NCBI GenBank assembly: GCA_039980455.1
Contig: JBDXCG010000003.1
Coordinates: 1,302,001-1,366,000, forward strand
Reading direction: 5' to 3'
Source of the DNA: CALINF01 sp039980455
GTDB lineage: Bacteria > Pseudomonadota > Gammaproteobacteria > Pseudomonadales > Halieaceae
DNA: 64,000 nt
Part shown: in pieces, positions 35,042-42,868 of the stretch
Layout: every line of letters starts with the position of its first letter
Numbering within the stretch: the first letter of the stretch is position 1
Notes under the pieces: model-generated
Databases searched by the model: none
What the model was told of the DNA's origin: nothing
The model's input: only the letters and a program-made list of their open reading frames with translations
Position numbers and translations under genes: made by a program

Positions 35042-35683
35042 TTAGCGTCGATTTCGGCGGCGCCACTCCCAGGGGGGCTCGGGTGACTTGTCTTGCCAAA
35101 GGCCTCGCTTTTCCGAGATGGCCTGCTCTTCTATCGATGCCAGGTCTGCGTCGTATCCTGCGTAGCGTCCGAAGCGCCAGGCATAACCCATCTCGACCAT
35201 ACGCGCATTGATATTGACGCCGTCCAGATACACAACGCCCACAACCCGCCCATAGTTATCGATATCTTTTTCTTGGATACCCACGATGCGATCCGCAACC
35301 AGCTTGCTCAGCGCACGGCCTGACGCCTTACCATAGGGTTGATCACGCTCTGGCGCATCGATACCAAACAGTCGTATCTTATGCTGGTCGTTATTAGCAT
35401 CGAGTAAACTCAGAGTGTCGCCGTCAGCTATTCGTACGACGCGTCCATTAAGCGCAAAATCCTGAGCCTGCGACTTACCGGGCACCGCATCATTAAGCGC
35501 GTCAGAGGCTTGCCGCCAGCCTGCACCGGGACGTGTGATGTATGACTGTAACTCGTCAAAAACCGATTGCGGCCAGGTTATCGTTCCTGTTGAGATAAAC
35601 TGAAATACGGACACGCCTACCAGAAATACTGCTGCCACCTTAAGATTTCGCATGCTGCGATTGCGCTTACGTCTGCCACTCAA
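35042..35683 (-). CDS. Membrane-anchored thermonuclease (SNase-like)
   Basis: A 213-residue nuclease with an N-terminal anchor or uncleaved signal (about 13-32) after a basic start, placing the domain in the periplasm. SNase motifs are complete: VRIADGDTLSLLD (Asp88), IRLFGIDAPE (Arg104, Glu112), DNYGRVVGVVYLDG (Arg146) and NARMVEMGYAWRF. It should cut DNA or RNA with calcium. The TTG start at 35683 has a GAGG site nine bases away; ATG 35653 is the alternative. Confidence 0.88.
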   Translation of the reverse strand: MSGRRKRNRSMRNLKVAAVFLVGVSVFQFISTGTITWPQSVFDELQSYITRPGAGWRQASDALNDAVPGKSQAQDFALNGRVVRIADGDTLSLLDANNDQHKIRLFGIDAPERDQPYGKASGRALSKLVADRIVGIQEKDIDNYGRVVGVVYLDGVNINARMVEMGYAWRFGRYAGYDADLASIEEQAISEKRGLWQDKSPEPPWEWRRRNRR

Positions 35684-35729
35684 TTGAAAGCGCCTCTACG
35701 TGTTTCAGGAAGTTGCTGCGATCGAGGCG

Positions 35730-36515
35730 TCACGCTGTCCAATCTGCTTTTTCAAAAATCATGAGGCGATAACCGTAGTCCATAGACTCTGCATCCAACA
35801 AATGAGCATATTTTCGCGCCCATGCGCCGGTCTCCAAATCGCTCTTCAGGCGAGCCAGCCGCGATTCCTGATCGTCGATTCGAGCAAAGGTCGAAATAGC
35901 CTGCCGTACTTGAGGATCAAGATACGCAGCTGGACGCCGCCAGTAAGAACACAAAAAGCCATCCTGGCAATCGTATGGCACGGATACAGTATTACATTCA
36001 AAATCTCCCATCACAGCTTCCAGGTCTTCCTGCGCGGGAAAACCCTCGCTGCTGATAGGGCCGATTTCTGGAAAATAGTCTGTAAGCCAAAAATCATTGG
36101 TGTATCCGACCCAAGAGAAAATTACCACTCGTTGGCGTGCTACCCGCATCGCCTCACTCAACCCCAATTGCCAGTCTGCCCAGTGGTGCAGTGTGAGCAA
36201 ACCCATCACTGCATCGAAACTGGTGTCGAGAAATGGCAGTTGCTCAGCCACTCCCTGAACCACAGGCGCTGCGGCCGCCTCACGCTGAGAAATCATGACA
36301 GCTGAGGGCTCTAGTGCGAAGACCTGCCTGTCGGAAGGTTCGTACGATCCAGTTCCGGCGCCTACATTGAGGACGCTCTCACCGGCTCCCAGCGCAGAAG
36401 TCACTCTGGCCGCGATACGCGGGTCAGCACGCCGGCGCGTGTTATAGCCTTTGCCGATGGTGTCATATCGGGCGCTAGTGACACTATCATCGCTACTGAT
36501 GTCGGAAGACGTCAT
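35730..36515 (-). CDS. Class I SAM-dependent methyltransferase
   Basis: A 261-residue methyltransferase. After YDTIGKGYNTRRRADPRI comes the SAM loop VLNVGAGTGSYEPSDRQVFALEPS, then the LPFLDTSFDAVMGLLTLHHWAD block that is typical of the UbiE/COQ5-like Methyltransf_11 group. The acceptor is unknown. It is transcribed alone on the minus strand, divergent from the flavoprotein at 36625. It resembles arsenite- or quinone-type methylases only in the general fold. Confidence 0.85.
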   Translation of the reverse strand: MTSSDISSDDSVTSARYDTIGKGYNTRRRADPRIAARVTSALGAGESVLNVGAGTGSYEPSDRQVFALEPSAVMISQREAAAAPVVQGVAEQLPFLDTSFDAVMGLLTLHHWADWQLGLSEAMRVARQRVVIFSWVGYTNDFWLTDYFPEIGPISSEGFPAQEDLEAVMGDFECNTVSVPYDCQDGFLCSYWRRPAAYLDPQVRQAISTFARIDDQESRLARLKSDLETGAWARKYAHLLDAESMDYGYRLMIFEKADWTA

Positions 36516-36624
36516 TGATTACCTTCGCTCAATTTTCCTCAGGAACTGCTGCGGCACACAGAGCGCAGCAAGTAAGCACAAAATGATACACTAGGATACT
36601 TCAACACTATCGAGCAAACAGCAA

Positions 36625-37863
36625 GTGCCTGATTCTAATACTCGCCCCAGCGTCCTGATTCTCGGTGGTGGCTTTGCGGGCCTGAGTTGCGCCAGCCGAT
36701 TGTCAAGCAAGCGCTTCGACGTTTGCCTTGTCGATCAAAAATCCTACTTTGAGTTTTTACCCAATATTCACGAGATTCTCTCAGGCGTTAAAACAGCCGA
36801 GGATGTACGACTGGATCTGGACCTGCAAATGTCGGCGCTTGGTCACAACTTTGTGCAGGGATCAATTCAAGGCATTGCACCAGATACGAAAGAGGTACTC
36901 CTCCACAATGGTACAGTGTTGGTGTATGACTACCTGGTTATCGCCCTAGGTGCCGTGGACGCGCAGTATGGCGTTGAAGGAATCGACGCGAATGCGATCT
37001 CATTCAAAACAGCCCAGCAGTGCGAGGCTATTTTTGCTCAACTGAGCGAACTGGAGCGCTCTTCGAAAACGGCGCGCGCAACCATCATTGGCGCTGGAAT
37101 AACAGGGATAGAAGCGCTGGGAGAGATACTGCGCAAAGGTAAAGTCTTAAACACAACGATCACACTAGTAGAAGCGCGTGACCGGCTATTACCTCAGAAT
37201 TCAGACTCACTCGACACCTACATCAGACAATTATGTGGAGAATACCCAGTTGAGTTTCGCTGCAGTGAAACAGTTAAACGAATCCGCAAGAAATCAGTGC
37301 TTTTGAGCACGGGCGAGTCGATACCCAGCGACCTCACCATTTGGACGGGAGGACCTGCCCCGTCGCCGCTTTTAGCACAAGCAGGACTTGCAGAACCCTC
37401 AACTTGGGCACCAGTAGACGATTTTTTGCATAGCACACACGCTGACGACATATTCATCGCTGGTGACTCAGCTGATCTTACCAGCAGTCAGGCCAAACAA
37501 GCATATCACGCCATCGATATGGGCGAGGCCGTGGCACACAATCTTCAGGCACTCGCGCGAGGTAGCAAGGTGATGCGCTACCGGCCTTCACCAAAACCCC
37601 AGTTGATTTCATTTGGGGGTATTGGCTGCATCATGGTGGCAGGAAAATTGGCAGCTGCCGCACCCGCTTTGTCAGCGGGGAAGGAAGTTGTATTCGAAGT
37701 GGCGATGGCGCAGCTTGACAGTCAGAGTGCGCCCGAAAAAGTGTCGCAACTAATAAGACGCGGTAAGCGTGCGTCACGCAAGCTGTTGTGGCCCACCGTA
37801 ATGTCACCGCGCGCATTGCTACGCCAGAAGGACTTTGAACTATTGGGGCGAGACGACCGATAA
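36625..37863 (+). CDS. FAD/NAD(P)-dependent oxidoreductase, NDH-2-like
   Basis: Flavoprotein of 412 residues. It has an N-terminal FAD loop VLILGGGFAGLSCASRL and DQKSYFEFLPNIHEILSG typical of type II NADH dehydrogenases and sulfide-quinone reductase relatives. The second nucleotide loop is TIIGAGITGIEALGEIL, and the FAD-closing motif is IFIAGDSADLT. It is likely a membrane-associated quinone-linked NAD(P)H dehydrogenase; no separate transmembrane helix is obvious. The start is GTG 36625. It stands alone. Confidence 0.85.
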   Translation: MPDSNTRPSVLILGGGFAGLSCASRLSSKRFDVCLVDQKSYFEFLPNIHEILSGVKTAEDVRLDLDLQMSALGHNFVQGSIQGIAPDTKEVLLHNGTVLVYDYLVIALGAVDAQYGVEGIDANAISFKTAQQCEAIFAQLSELERSSKTARATIIGAGITGIEALGEILRKGKVLNTTITLVEARDRLLPQNSDSLDTYIRQLCGEYPVEFRCSETVKRIRKKSVLLSTGESIPSDLTIWTGGPAPSPLLAQAGLAEPSTWAPVDDFLHSTHADDIFIAGDSADLTSSQAKQAYHAIDMGEAVAHNLQALARGSKVMRYRPSPKPQLISFGGIGCIMVAGKLAAAAPALSAGKEVVFEVAMAQLDSQSAPEKVSQLIRRGKRASRKLLWPTVMSPRALLRQKDFELLGRDDR

Positions 37864-37913
37864 AGCCATCGCAGCGCAGGCGAGACACCAAGATTGCTTT
37901 GCTCTACGAGTCG

Positions 37914-38318
37914 TCAGTCGCGTGTTTCCCCGGACGGCTCAAAGGCTCGTTCCACTCGCCACGGAGGGTTCAAGCGATTCTCCCCCGCCCAGTACAGCTT
38001 GATCTTGTTACCTGAGGGGTCAAACAGAACGGCTTCACGCCAGAGCCAATCCATGTCTTTGGGATCTTGCGCAAAAACCAATCCGTGAGATTTAAGTTTT
38101 GTCACCAATTCATCCAGCGCTTCATGCTCGAAGTAGATGACAGCGGGATTGGCGCGTCCCGAGGTGTCTAGATCCAGCGAAAACGTGGCGTCGCCATCCT
38201 GCGATTCAAACCTCGCGTAGTGAGGCGTATCGACTATCTGCAGGAACCCGAGTCGCCTGTAGAATTCGGTGGCTTCATCCATGTTCCGCACAGGTAAAGT
38301 TACCTGATTCAGGTTCAT
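37914..38318 (-). CDS. VOC family (glyoxalase-fold) protein
   Basis: A 134-residue vicinal-oxygen-chelate protein. It begins MNLNQVTLPVRNMDEATEFYRRLGF, the usual first beta-alpha-beta unit, and has AVIYFEHEALDELVTKL and ends DPSGNKIKLYWAGENR, the second. Metal-ligand positions include the Glu in IYFEHE and in the C-terminal strand. Members are glyoxalases, dioxygenases or antibiotic-binding proteins; which applies here is unknown. It converges on the NDH-2-like gene. Confidence 0.83.
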   Translation of the reverse strand: MNLNQVTLPVRNMDEATEFYRRLGFLQIVDTPHYARFESQDGDATFSLDLDTSGRANPAVIYFEHEALDELVTKLKSHGLVFAQDPKDMDWLWREAVLFDPSGNKIKLYWAGENRLNPPWRVERAFEPSGETRD

Positions 38319-38411
38319 CGCGATAAAGCCCTAACTGACTGCCATCTCGGCCCCACACATCTCACCAGGGACGCGACACCGTGTACTGCACATTGCATCA
38401 GGAAACTCTCT

Positions 38412-38804
38412 CTATGCCGTGAGTATCTCCAGCAAAATCCGCACTATGCCGTACAGGCTGATGAAGTAGAAAAGTGGCCTGATCATCGGCCAGCCAAATG
38501 CATAGACTACTGCATGAGCAACCCGCGCATAGAAAAAGATGCTAGCAGCCATAGCGGTGGTTTCGTTTGCTATTCCCATCGCATTTGCAACAAGCACAAC
38601 AATGGCAAACATCACAAGATTTTCCTGCAGGTTGGCTGTAAGCCGCTGCATGCGCTGACGCAGTACGGATGGGTCGGGCAAACTATCCCTACTTCCCGCC
38701 TGTGCCACCAGCCCGTTTTGAGCAATAGCCAGCCCCGCTTGTGCAAGGATGACAACTAAAAATAGTACAGCGCTGTATGTCAGCATCATGAGTTCAACAG
38801 ACAT
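38412..38804 (-). CDS. MAPEG family membrane protein
   Basis: A 130-residue four-helix membrane protein of the MAPEG family (glutathione and eicosanoid metabolism relatives). Motifs include an Arg-containing loop QRMQRLTANLQENLVMFAIVVL, the AASIFFYARVAHAVVYAFGWP helix, and a closing ISLYGIVRILLEI. Bacterial members may conjugate or reduce lipophilic electrophiles using glutathione. It is transcribed alone; the region upstream (38805-39023) is non-coding and rich in small hairpins. Confidence 0.85.
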   Translation of the reverse strand: MSVELMMLTYSAVLFLVVILAQAGLAIAQNGLVAQAGSRDSLPDPSVLRQRMQRLTANLQENLVMFAIVVLVANAMGIANETTAMAASIFFYARVAHAVVYAFGWPMIRPLFYFISLYGIVRILLEILTA

Positions 38805-38834
38805 TTTTTCTCCTTATTAGGTGTCCAGTCTCTG

Positions 38835-39012
38835 CCTCACAAAAGGTGAGGTCGCGTGAGTATGTAACGAAACGGATTCTGACGGAAGTACTGAATATCG
38901 AGCGCAATCTGCTGGCATCGGCGCTGGCGCCGGCGATGCCGACTTCGCTACTCGCAGTAGAGGTTGGAGGCTCCAATATTCGTATAGGACGACAGTCCGT
39001 TCACGGAACGTC
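38835..39012. other. Non-coding stretch with a run of short inverted repeats
   Basis: Six short stem-loops follow one another between the MAPEG and SDR genes: CCTCAC/GTGAGG (38835-38851), GGCATCG/CGATGCC (38914-38940), CTACT/AGTAG (38948-38960), TTGGAG/CTCCAA (38964-38976), GGAC/GTCC (38987-38998) and CGTTC/GAACG (about 39000-39012). No convincing coding frame is seen. It could be a structured RNA, a leader, or a repeat element. Confidence 0.5.
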
Positions 39013-39023
39013 TTATCATGCTC

Positions 39024-39806
39024 CTAGAACACAAAGTAGCCACCGTCGATCAGGAACGTTTCTGCCGTATGATAGGAACTGGCTGTGCTCATGATGTAGA
39101 TCGCAATGGCCGCAAAGTCTTCAGGGTTGCCCCATCGTCTGGCCGGAATGCGTTTAGACACATTTTCCACAAATTTGGGATTATTAAACGCACCCTCTGT
39201 CATCGCGGTTTCTATCCATCCGGGCAACAGAGTATGCGCGGTGACGTTATAGCGCGCGTACTCTACTGCAAGCGCCTTTATCATCGACACTACGCCTCCC
39301 TTTGCCGCCGCGTAGTGCTCCCCGCGCGCTTGACCGGAGATGGCCGCGAGGCTGGCAGTGCCGACGAGCCGGCCAAACGCATCGCCCTGCTCTGCTCGTT
39401 CGCGCATGTGTTTGGCGGCAGCTCGAAATGTGTAAAACACACCCGTTTGATTCACGCCAATAATGTGGTCCCACTCTGCTTTTGTCATGTCATCAAAGCC
39501 GGTGCCACGGGTACCCGCACCAGCATTGGCAAAGCAACCATCCACACGCCCATGCTCCAGTAGAACCTTCGCGAACGCCGCATTTACCGCGCCCTCATCC
39601 GCCACATCACAAACCTGAGCCGTTACTTTGGGACCAATAGCAGATAGTTTCTCAAGCGCCAGTGCATTTTTGTCAGCGCTGGTTCCCCAAATGCACACTT
39701 CTGCTCCAGCTTGAGCCAAGCCTTCGGCCATGCCCAGGCCAATACCGCTATTGCCGCCTGTAATAAGTACTACGCGGCCCGTCAAATCAAATGGTTGAAA
39801 GCTCAT
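39024..39806 (-). CDS. Short-chain dehydrogenase/reductase
   Basis: NAD(P)-dependent oxidoreductase of 260 residues, classical SDR. Cofactor loop TGGNSGIG (16-23), then CFANAGAGTRGTG (the NAG motif), GTASLAAISGQARGEHYAAAKGG with the catalytic Ser, Tyr and Lys (Y-x3-K), and the C-terminal LIDGGYFVF. It probably oxidises or reduces an alcohol, ketone or acyl-CoA; substrate cannot be read. It is encoded upstream of the MAPEG gene on the same strand but separated by the hairpin-rich gap. Confidence 0.9.
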   Translation of the reverse strand: MSFQPFDLTGRVVLITGGNSGIGLGMAEGLAQAGAEVCIWGTSADKNALALEKLSAIGPKVTAQVCDVADEGAVNAAFAKVLLEHGRVDGCFANAGAGTRGTGFDDMTKAEWDHIIGVNQTGVFYTFRAAAKHMRERAEQGDAFGRLVGTASLAAISGQARGEHYAAAKGGVVSMIKALAVEYARYNVTAHTLLPGWIETAMTEGAFNNPKFVENVSKRIPARRWGNPEDFAAIAIYIMSTASSYHTAETFLIDGGYFVF

Positions 39807-39896
39807 ATCTCTTCTCTCTTGTCTAGTGGGCCGGTTATGTCACGCTGCTATGCGACTGATAAATCGCTGATAGGAGCAGACGAAAAGTTGCTATCA

Positions 39897-40574
39897 CTAA
39901 TCGGGAAAGCCAACAAATGTCACAGCCTCATCAACCGATTTTCTGCGCGATACGACTGCATTCGCAGGAAAGCTGTCATCCGGATATCCCATCGCTACGC
40001 AAATCATAATCACCTCATTATCGGGTATACCCGCACACTCACGCACAACGGGTGATTGCATGATCCCCTGACTGTTGATGACACAACCCAGACCGCGAGA
40101 CCAAGCAGCGTTAACCAATGCATTGGTCACTGCGCCACAATCAAACGGGCCTATGTCACCACCGTGAATCGATCGATCGTAGGTCACTACAATTGACACC
40201 GGTGCATCAAACTGACGAAAGCCACGCAGCACCCAATCCTGTCGCTTTTCCTTATCGTCTCTCTCAATACCCATCGCCCCAAACAGTTGTATGGCAATCT
40301 CAATCTGCCTTTCCCTGTGCGCGCCTTCGTAAGCACCGTGTCCGCGAAACTCTCGAGAATCTTCCACACCAGCAAGGGTGCGTTCGGTATTTCCTGCACG
40401 TATTCGATCCAGCGGCTCACCTGAAACAACATGAAAGTTCCAAGGCTGCGTGTTGAGCGAAGATGGCGCTCTAAAAGCCAACTCCATAACTTCCTTGATC
40501 ACCGACTTTGGTACTGCCTTGGGAAGATAGCCCCTGATGCTTCTTCTGCCCATAACAACGTCATCGTACTCCAT
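39897..40574 (-). CDS. Nitroreductase family protein (paralogue of the 24250 gene)
   Basis: A 225-residue FMN oxidoreductase. Features: VMGRRSIRGYLPKAVP, the FMN-binding LAFRAPSSLNTQPWNFHVVSG, the inserted AHRERQIEIAIQLFGAMGIERDDKEKRQ segment and NAAWSRGLGCVINSQGI near the cofactor. Compared with the gene at 24250 the order and spacing of these blocks is the same, and many residues agree. It follows a 90-base gap after the SDR gene on the same strand. The likely substrate class is nitro or quinone compounds. Confidence 0.9.
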   Translation of the reverse strand: MEYDDVVMGRRSIRGYLPKAVPKSVIKEVMELAFRAPSSLNTQPWNFHVVSGEPLDRIRAGNTERTLAGVEDSREFRGHGAYEGAHRERQIEIAIQLFGAMGIERDDKEKRQDWVLRGFRQFDAPVSIVVTYDRSIHGGDIGPFDCGAVTNALVNAAWSRGLGCVINSQGIMQSPVVRECAGIPDNEVIMICVAMGYPDDSFPANAVVSRRKSVDEAVTFVGFPD

Positions 40575-40662
40575 GCCCTACTACTCCATTAACTGTTTGA
40601 TTTGCTGTTTAATTTCTCATACATCACGCTGGCATATCTTTCACAAGCGCTGCCTAGCGTTG

Positions 40663-41367
40663 CTACTTAAGCTCAAATACCATGTGCACGGTCGCCTTGA
40701 TCTCGTTCTCTCCAACCGCTATCGGTATGTCAGCGGCCTCAGCCATCATCATAGAATTTCGCATCATAGGCCTTGGCACCGCTATCGCAGATTCACTGAT
40801 CGAGAGCACTTCACCCACCTTTCTCCCCGCAGCATTGGCATAGAGCTCTGCGCGCTTGCGTGCATTTTTTACTGCCAATAGTCTCGCCTTATCCGTTAAA
40901 GCGTCCTGATTGCTCAATCCAAACCCGATACTGCCCAATTTATTACTACCGGATTTCACGAGCGCATCCAACAGGTTGCCAAGATTCTCCAGGTCGCGAA
41001 CCGTAATCTTCACTTGATTGGACACGCGATACCCGTCGATTTTGGGACTGCCAGAGTCGCTTCGCTCGCGGCTATACCGCGGTGATACAGAAAAGTTGCT
41101 GGTTTGGCGGTCTTTGGCGTCTACGCCACTATCATCTAATGTTGCCATCAGGGCAGAGACAATGGCGTTATTTTCCTTAAGCGCGTCCTCAGAACGCTCC
41201 GACTCGGTGATGACACCAGTACTGACTGTGGCCATATCCGGTGGCGCACTCACCAGCCCCTGGCCGGATACAGACACGGTTGCAAGCTCGGATGCAGCTG
41301 CGTAGCCAACAGAGGCCGACATGAGCAATGCTGTCAATATTGTTACTAAAGAATATTTGATATTCAC
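40663..41367 (-). CDS. SIMPL domain protein (DUF541), periplasmic
   Basis: A 234-residue exported protein with a signal peptide (MNIKYSLVTILTALLMSASVG, cleaved near 24). The SIMPL/DUF541 body shows ATVSVSGQGLVSAPPDMATVSTGV, SNQVKITVRDLENLGNLLDALV, and LSNQDALTDKARLLAVKNARKRAELYANAAG. Related proteins (YggE/BP26) are periplasmic, form rings and counter oxidative stress. It is a single-gene transcript on the minus strand. Confidence 0.9.
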   Translation of the reverse strand: MNIKYSLVTILTALLMSASVGYAAASELATVSVSGQGLVSAPPDMATVSTGVITESERSEDALKENNAIVSALMATLDDSGVDAKDRQTSNFSVSPRYSRERSDSGSPKIDGYRVSNQVKITVRDLENLGNLLDALVKSGSNKLGSIGFGLSNQDALTDKARLLAVKNARKRAELYANAAGRKVGEVLSISESAIAVPRPMMRNSMMMAEAADIPIAVGENEIKATVHMVFELK

Positions 41368-41455
41368 TGTGAGAACCCTCGTAATCGATGAATAAGGCAG
41401 CCACTAGGCTAAATCCCCACTGGCACTAATACGCTAGCCGACTGCGGGTGCTGGC

Positions 41456-42055
41456 CTACATTTTTTGCACAATGAGATAGGTGTGCAGCTCGGGATATTG
41501 ATCATATTCGAGGTGCCTGCAAATACAACCAAGATCCACGATCAGCCTGAGAAAACCGTTGGTTCCCAGAGACGAGTAATAGACCTCAGGACCCATAACT
41601 TTGTTCCTGTGTTCTCCAGCTTCCTCAGTGCCACCGAAGGAGAAGATGAATACACCTCCTGTGTTTAAACAAGAGACGAGACGAGTTATCACGCTTTCTT
41701 GCAGATCAAGCGGCACATGCCAGATGCTATCCCAAGCAGTAATGAAGTCATAACTGCCTGGTGGAGCCGACTCACAAATATCCTGGTGATGAAACGGCAC
41801 CTGTGGATGTTTTTGCCTGGCCAACGCTATCATTTCATTCGACACATCTACTCCCTCAGGAGCAAAGCCCTCCTTCAGAAGAAGATCAATGAAGCGACCA
41901 GTGCAGCCGCAGCCTACGTCTAGAGCACTCCCCCTGCCCTCAACTAACTCTACCGCTCTCTTGTGGGCAGAAATACCGTTGCGCATGTCGAACCTACCGC
42001 CAGTCCAGCGCTCCGTAATTTGATCATATGCTCTACCGATCTCTCGTGGTTCCAT
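41456..42055 (-). CDS. Class I SAM-dependent methyltransferase
   Basis: A 199-residue methyltransferase with the SAM loop ALDVGCGCTGRFIDLL, an EGVDVSNEMIALARQ strand for ribose binding, and YDFITAWDSIWHVPL for the substrate side. It ends after YPELHTYLIVQKM. The small-molecule acceptor is unknown. It is divergent from the SRPBCC gene, with a 281-base gap that must hold both promoters and in which I recognise no further feature. Confidence 0.85.
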   Translation of the reverse strand: MEPREIGRAYDQITERWTGGRFDMRNGISAHKRAVELVEGRGSALDVGCGCTGRFIDLLLKEGFAPEGVDVSNEMIALARQKHPQVPFHHQDICESAPPGSYDFITAWDSIWHVPLDLQESVITRLVSCLNTGGVFIFSFGGTEEAGEHRNKVMGPEVYYSSLGTNGFLRLIVDLGCICRHLEYDQYPELHTYLIVQKM

Positions 42056-42336
42056 ACTTGCAAATCCTTGGCATTTATCGCATCAGCTCGATGTGCAGAA
42101 ATACTGCCCTCTCACCAACACATGCGCGACCTCTTACAATCTATTGGTTCAGCGCGATTGTCGATAGCTTAACTGGAGAATCTATAGCTACCCAAGCTTT
42201 AACGCGAAACCCAGACAACCCTTAGTACTATTTTCGAGGTGTGACACAGGCTTCACTCACAAAACGCAGATAACATGTCCTATACTCTCGCGTGCTTCTC
42301 ACAAATTGTCATACCGAGCACTAGTTGGGGCAGATA

Positions 42337-42831
42337 ATGCGAGATACTATTAATACACAGTTGTTTAGCAATGAATCTGACCTACGTCAGTTTGAAAAGC
42401 GATCGGTTGTTAATGCATCCGTTTCGGATGTCTACGCTGCCTGGACAAACGGCGGAGTTTTTTGCCGCATTTTCGACCCTTCTAATACGTCACTCGCTGC
42501 GAATATAGAGCTCGAGATAGGGGGCAAATACGAATGGCTGTGGGATGGAGAGACGGGCAGCAATGATTGTCAGGTATTGAGCTTTATTCCAGACCGCATG
42601 GTCAGTTTCAGTTGGAATGCCCCGCCCGACCAACCCATGAGCAGAGCATTGCGCACTTGGGTGGTTGTTGAATTTTCAACGATAGATAATGCCAATACTG
42701 AAGTGACTCTGACACACTTGGGATTCGGCTCAGCACCACACTGGGAACAAACTCGCAGTTACTTCACTGCGGCCTGGGACACTGTACTATCACGCTTTCA
42801 GGAGAACCTGAGTCAGCCTAATTATGACTAG
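42337..42831 (+). CDS. SRPBCC/AHSA1-domain protein
   Basis: A 164-residue START-like protein from ATG 42337 (GGGG is seven to ten bases upstream). It has KRSVVNASVSDVYAAWTNGG, the IELEIGGKYEWLWDG strands and a closing HWEQTRSYFTAAWDTVLSRFQENL helix, the pattern of the activator-of-Hsp90-like AHSA1 group. These bind hydrophobic ligands or regulate stress pathways; no ligand can be inferred. The DUF885 gene follows 37 bases later on the same strand. Confidence 0.85.
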   Translation: MRDTINTQLFSNESDLRQFEKRSVVNASVSDVYAAWTNGGVFCRIFDPSNTSLAANIELEIGGKYEWLWDGETGSNDCQVLSFIPDRMVSFSWNAPPDQPMSRALRTWVVVEFSTIDNANTEVTLTHLGFGSAPHWEQTRSYFTAAWDTVLSRFQENLSQPNYD

Positions 42832-42868
42832 CCAACTCGATAAAAAAATTGCGAGGAGATAAAGCAGC

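Noticed and set aside
35700..36305. 201-residue plus-strand frame
   Set aside because: Antisense of the methyltransferase at 35730-36515, which has a clear SAM loop.
38846..39094. 82-residue frame through the hairpin-rich gap
   Set aside because: It runs into the end of the SDR gene on the other strand and spans several inverted repeats; no ribosome site or recognised motif.
39018..39563. 181-residue plus-strand frame with many Cys, His and Arg
   Set aside because: Antisense of the SDR gene with its intact catalytic motifs.
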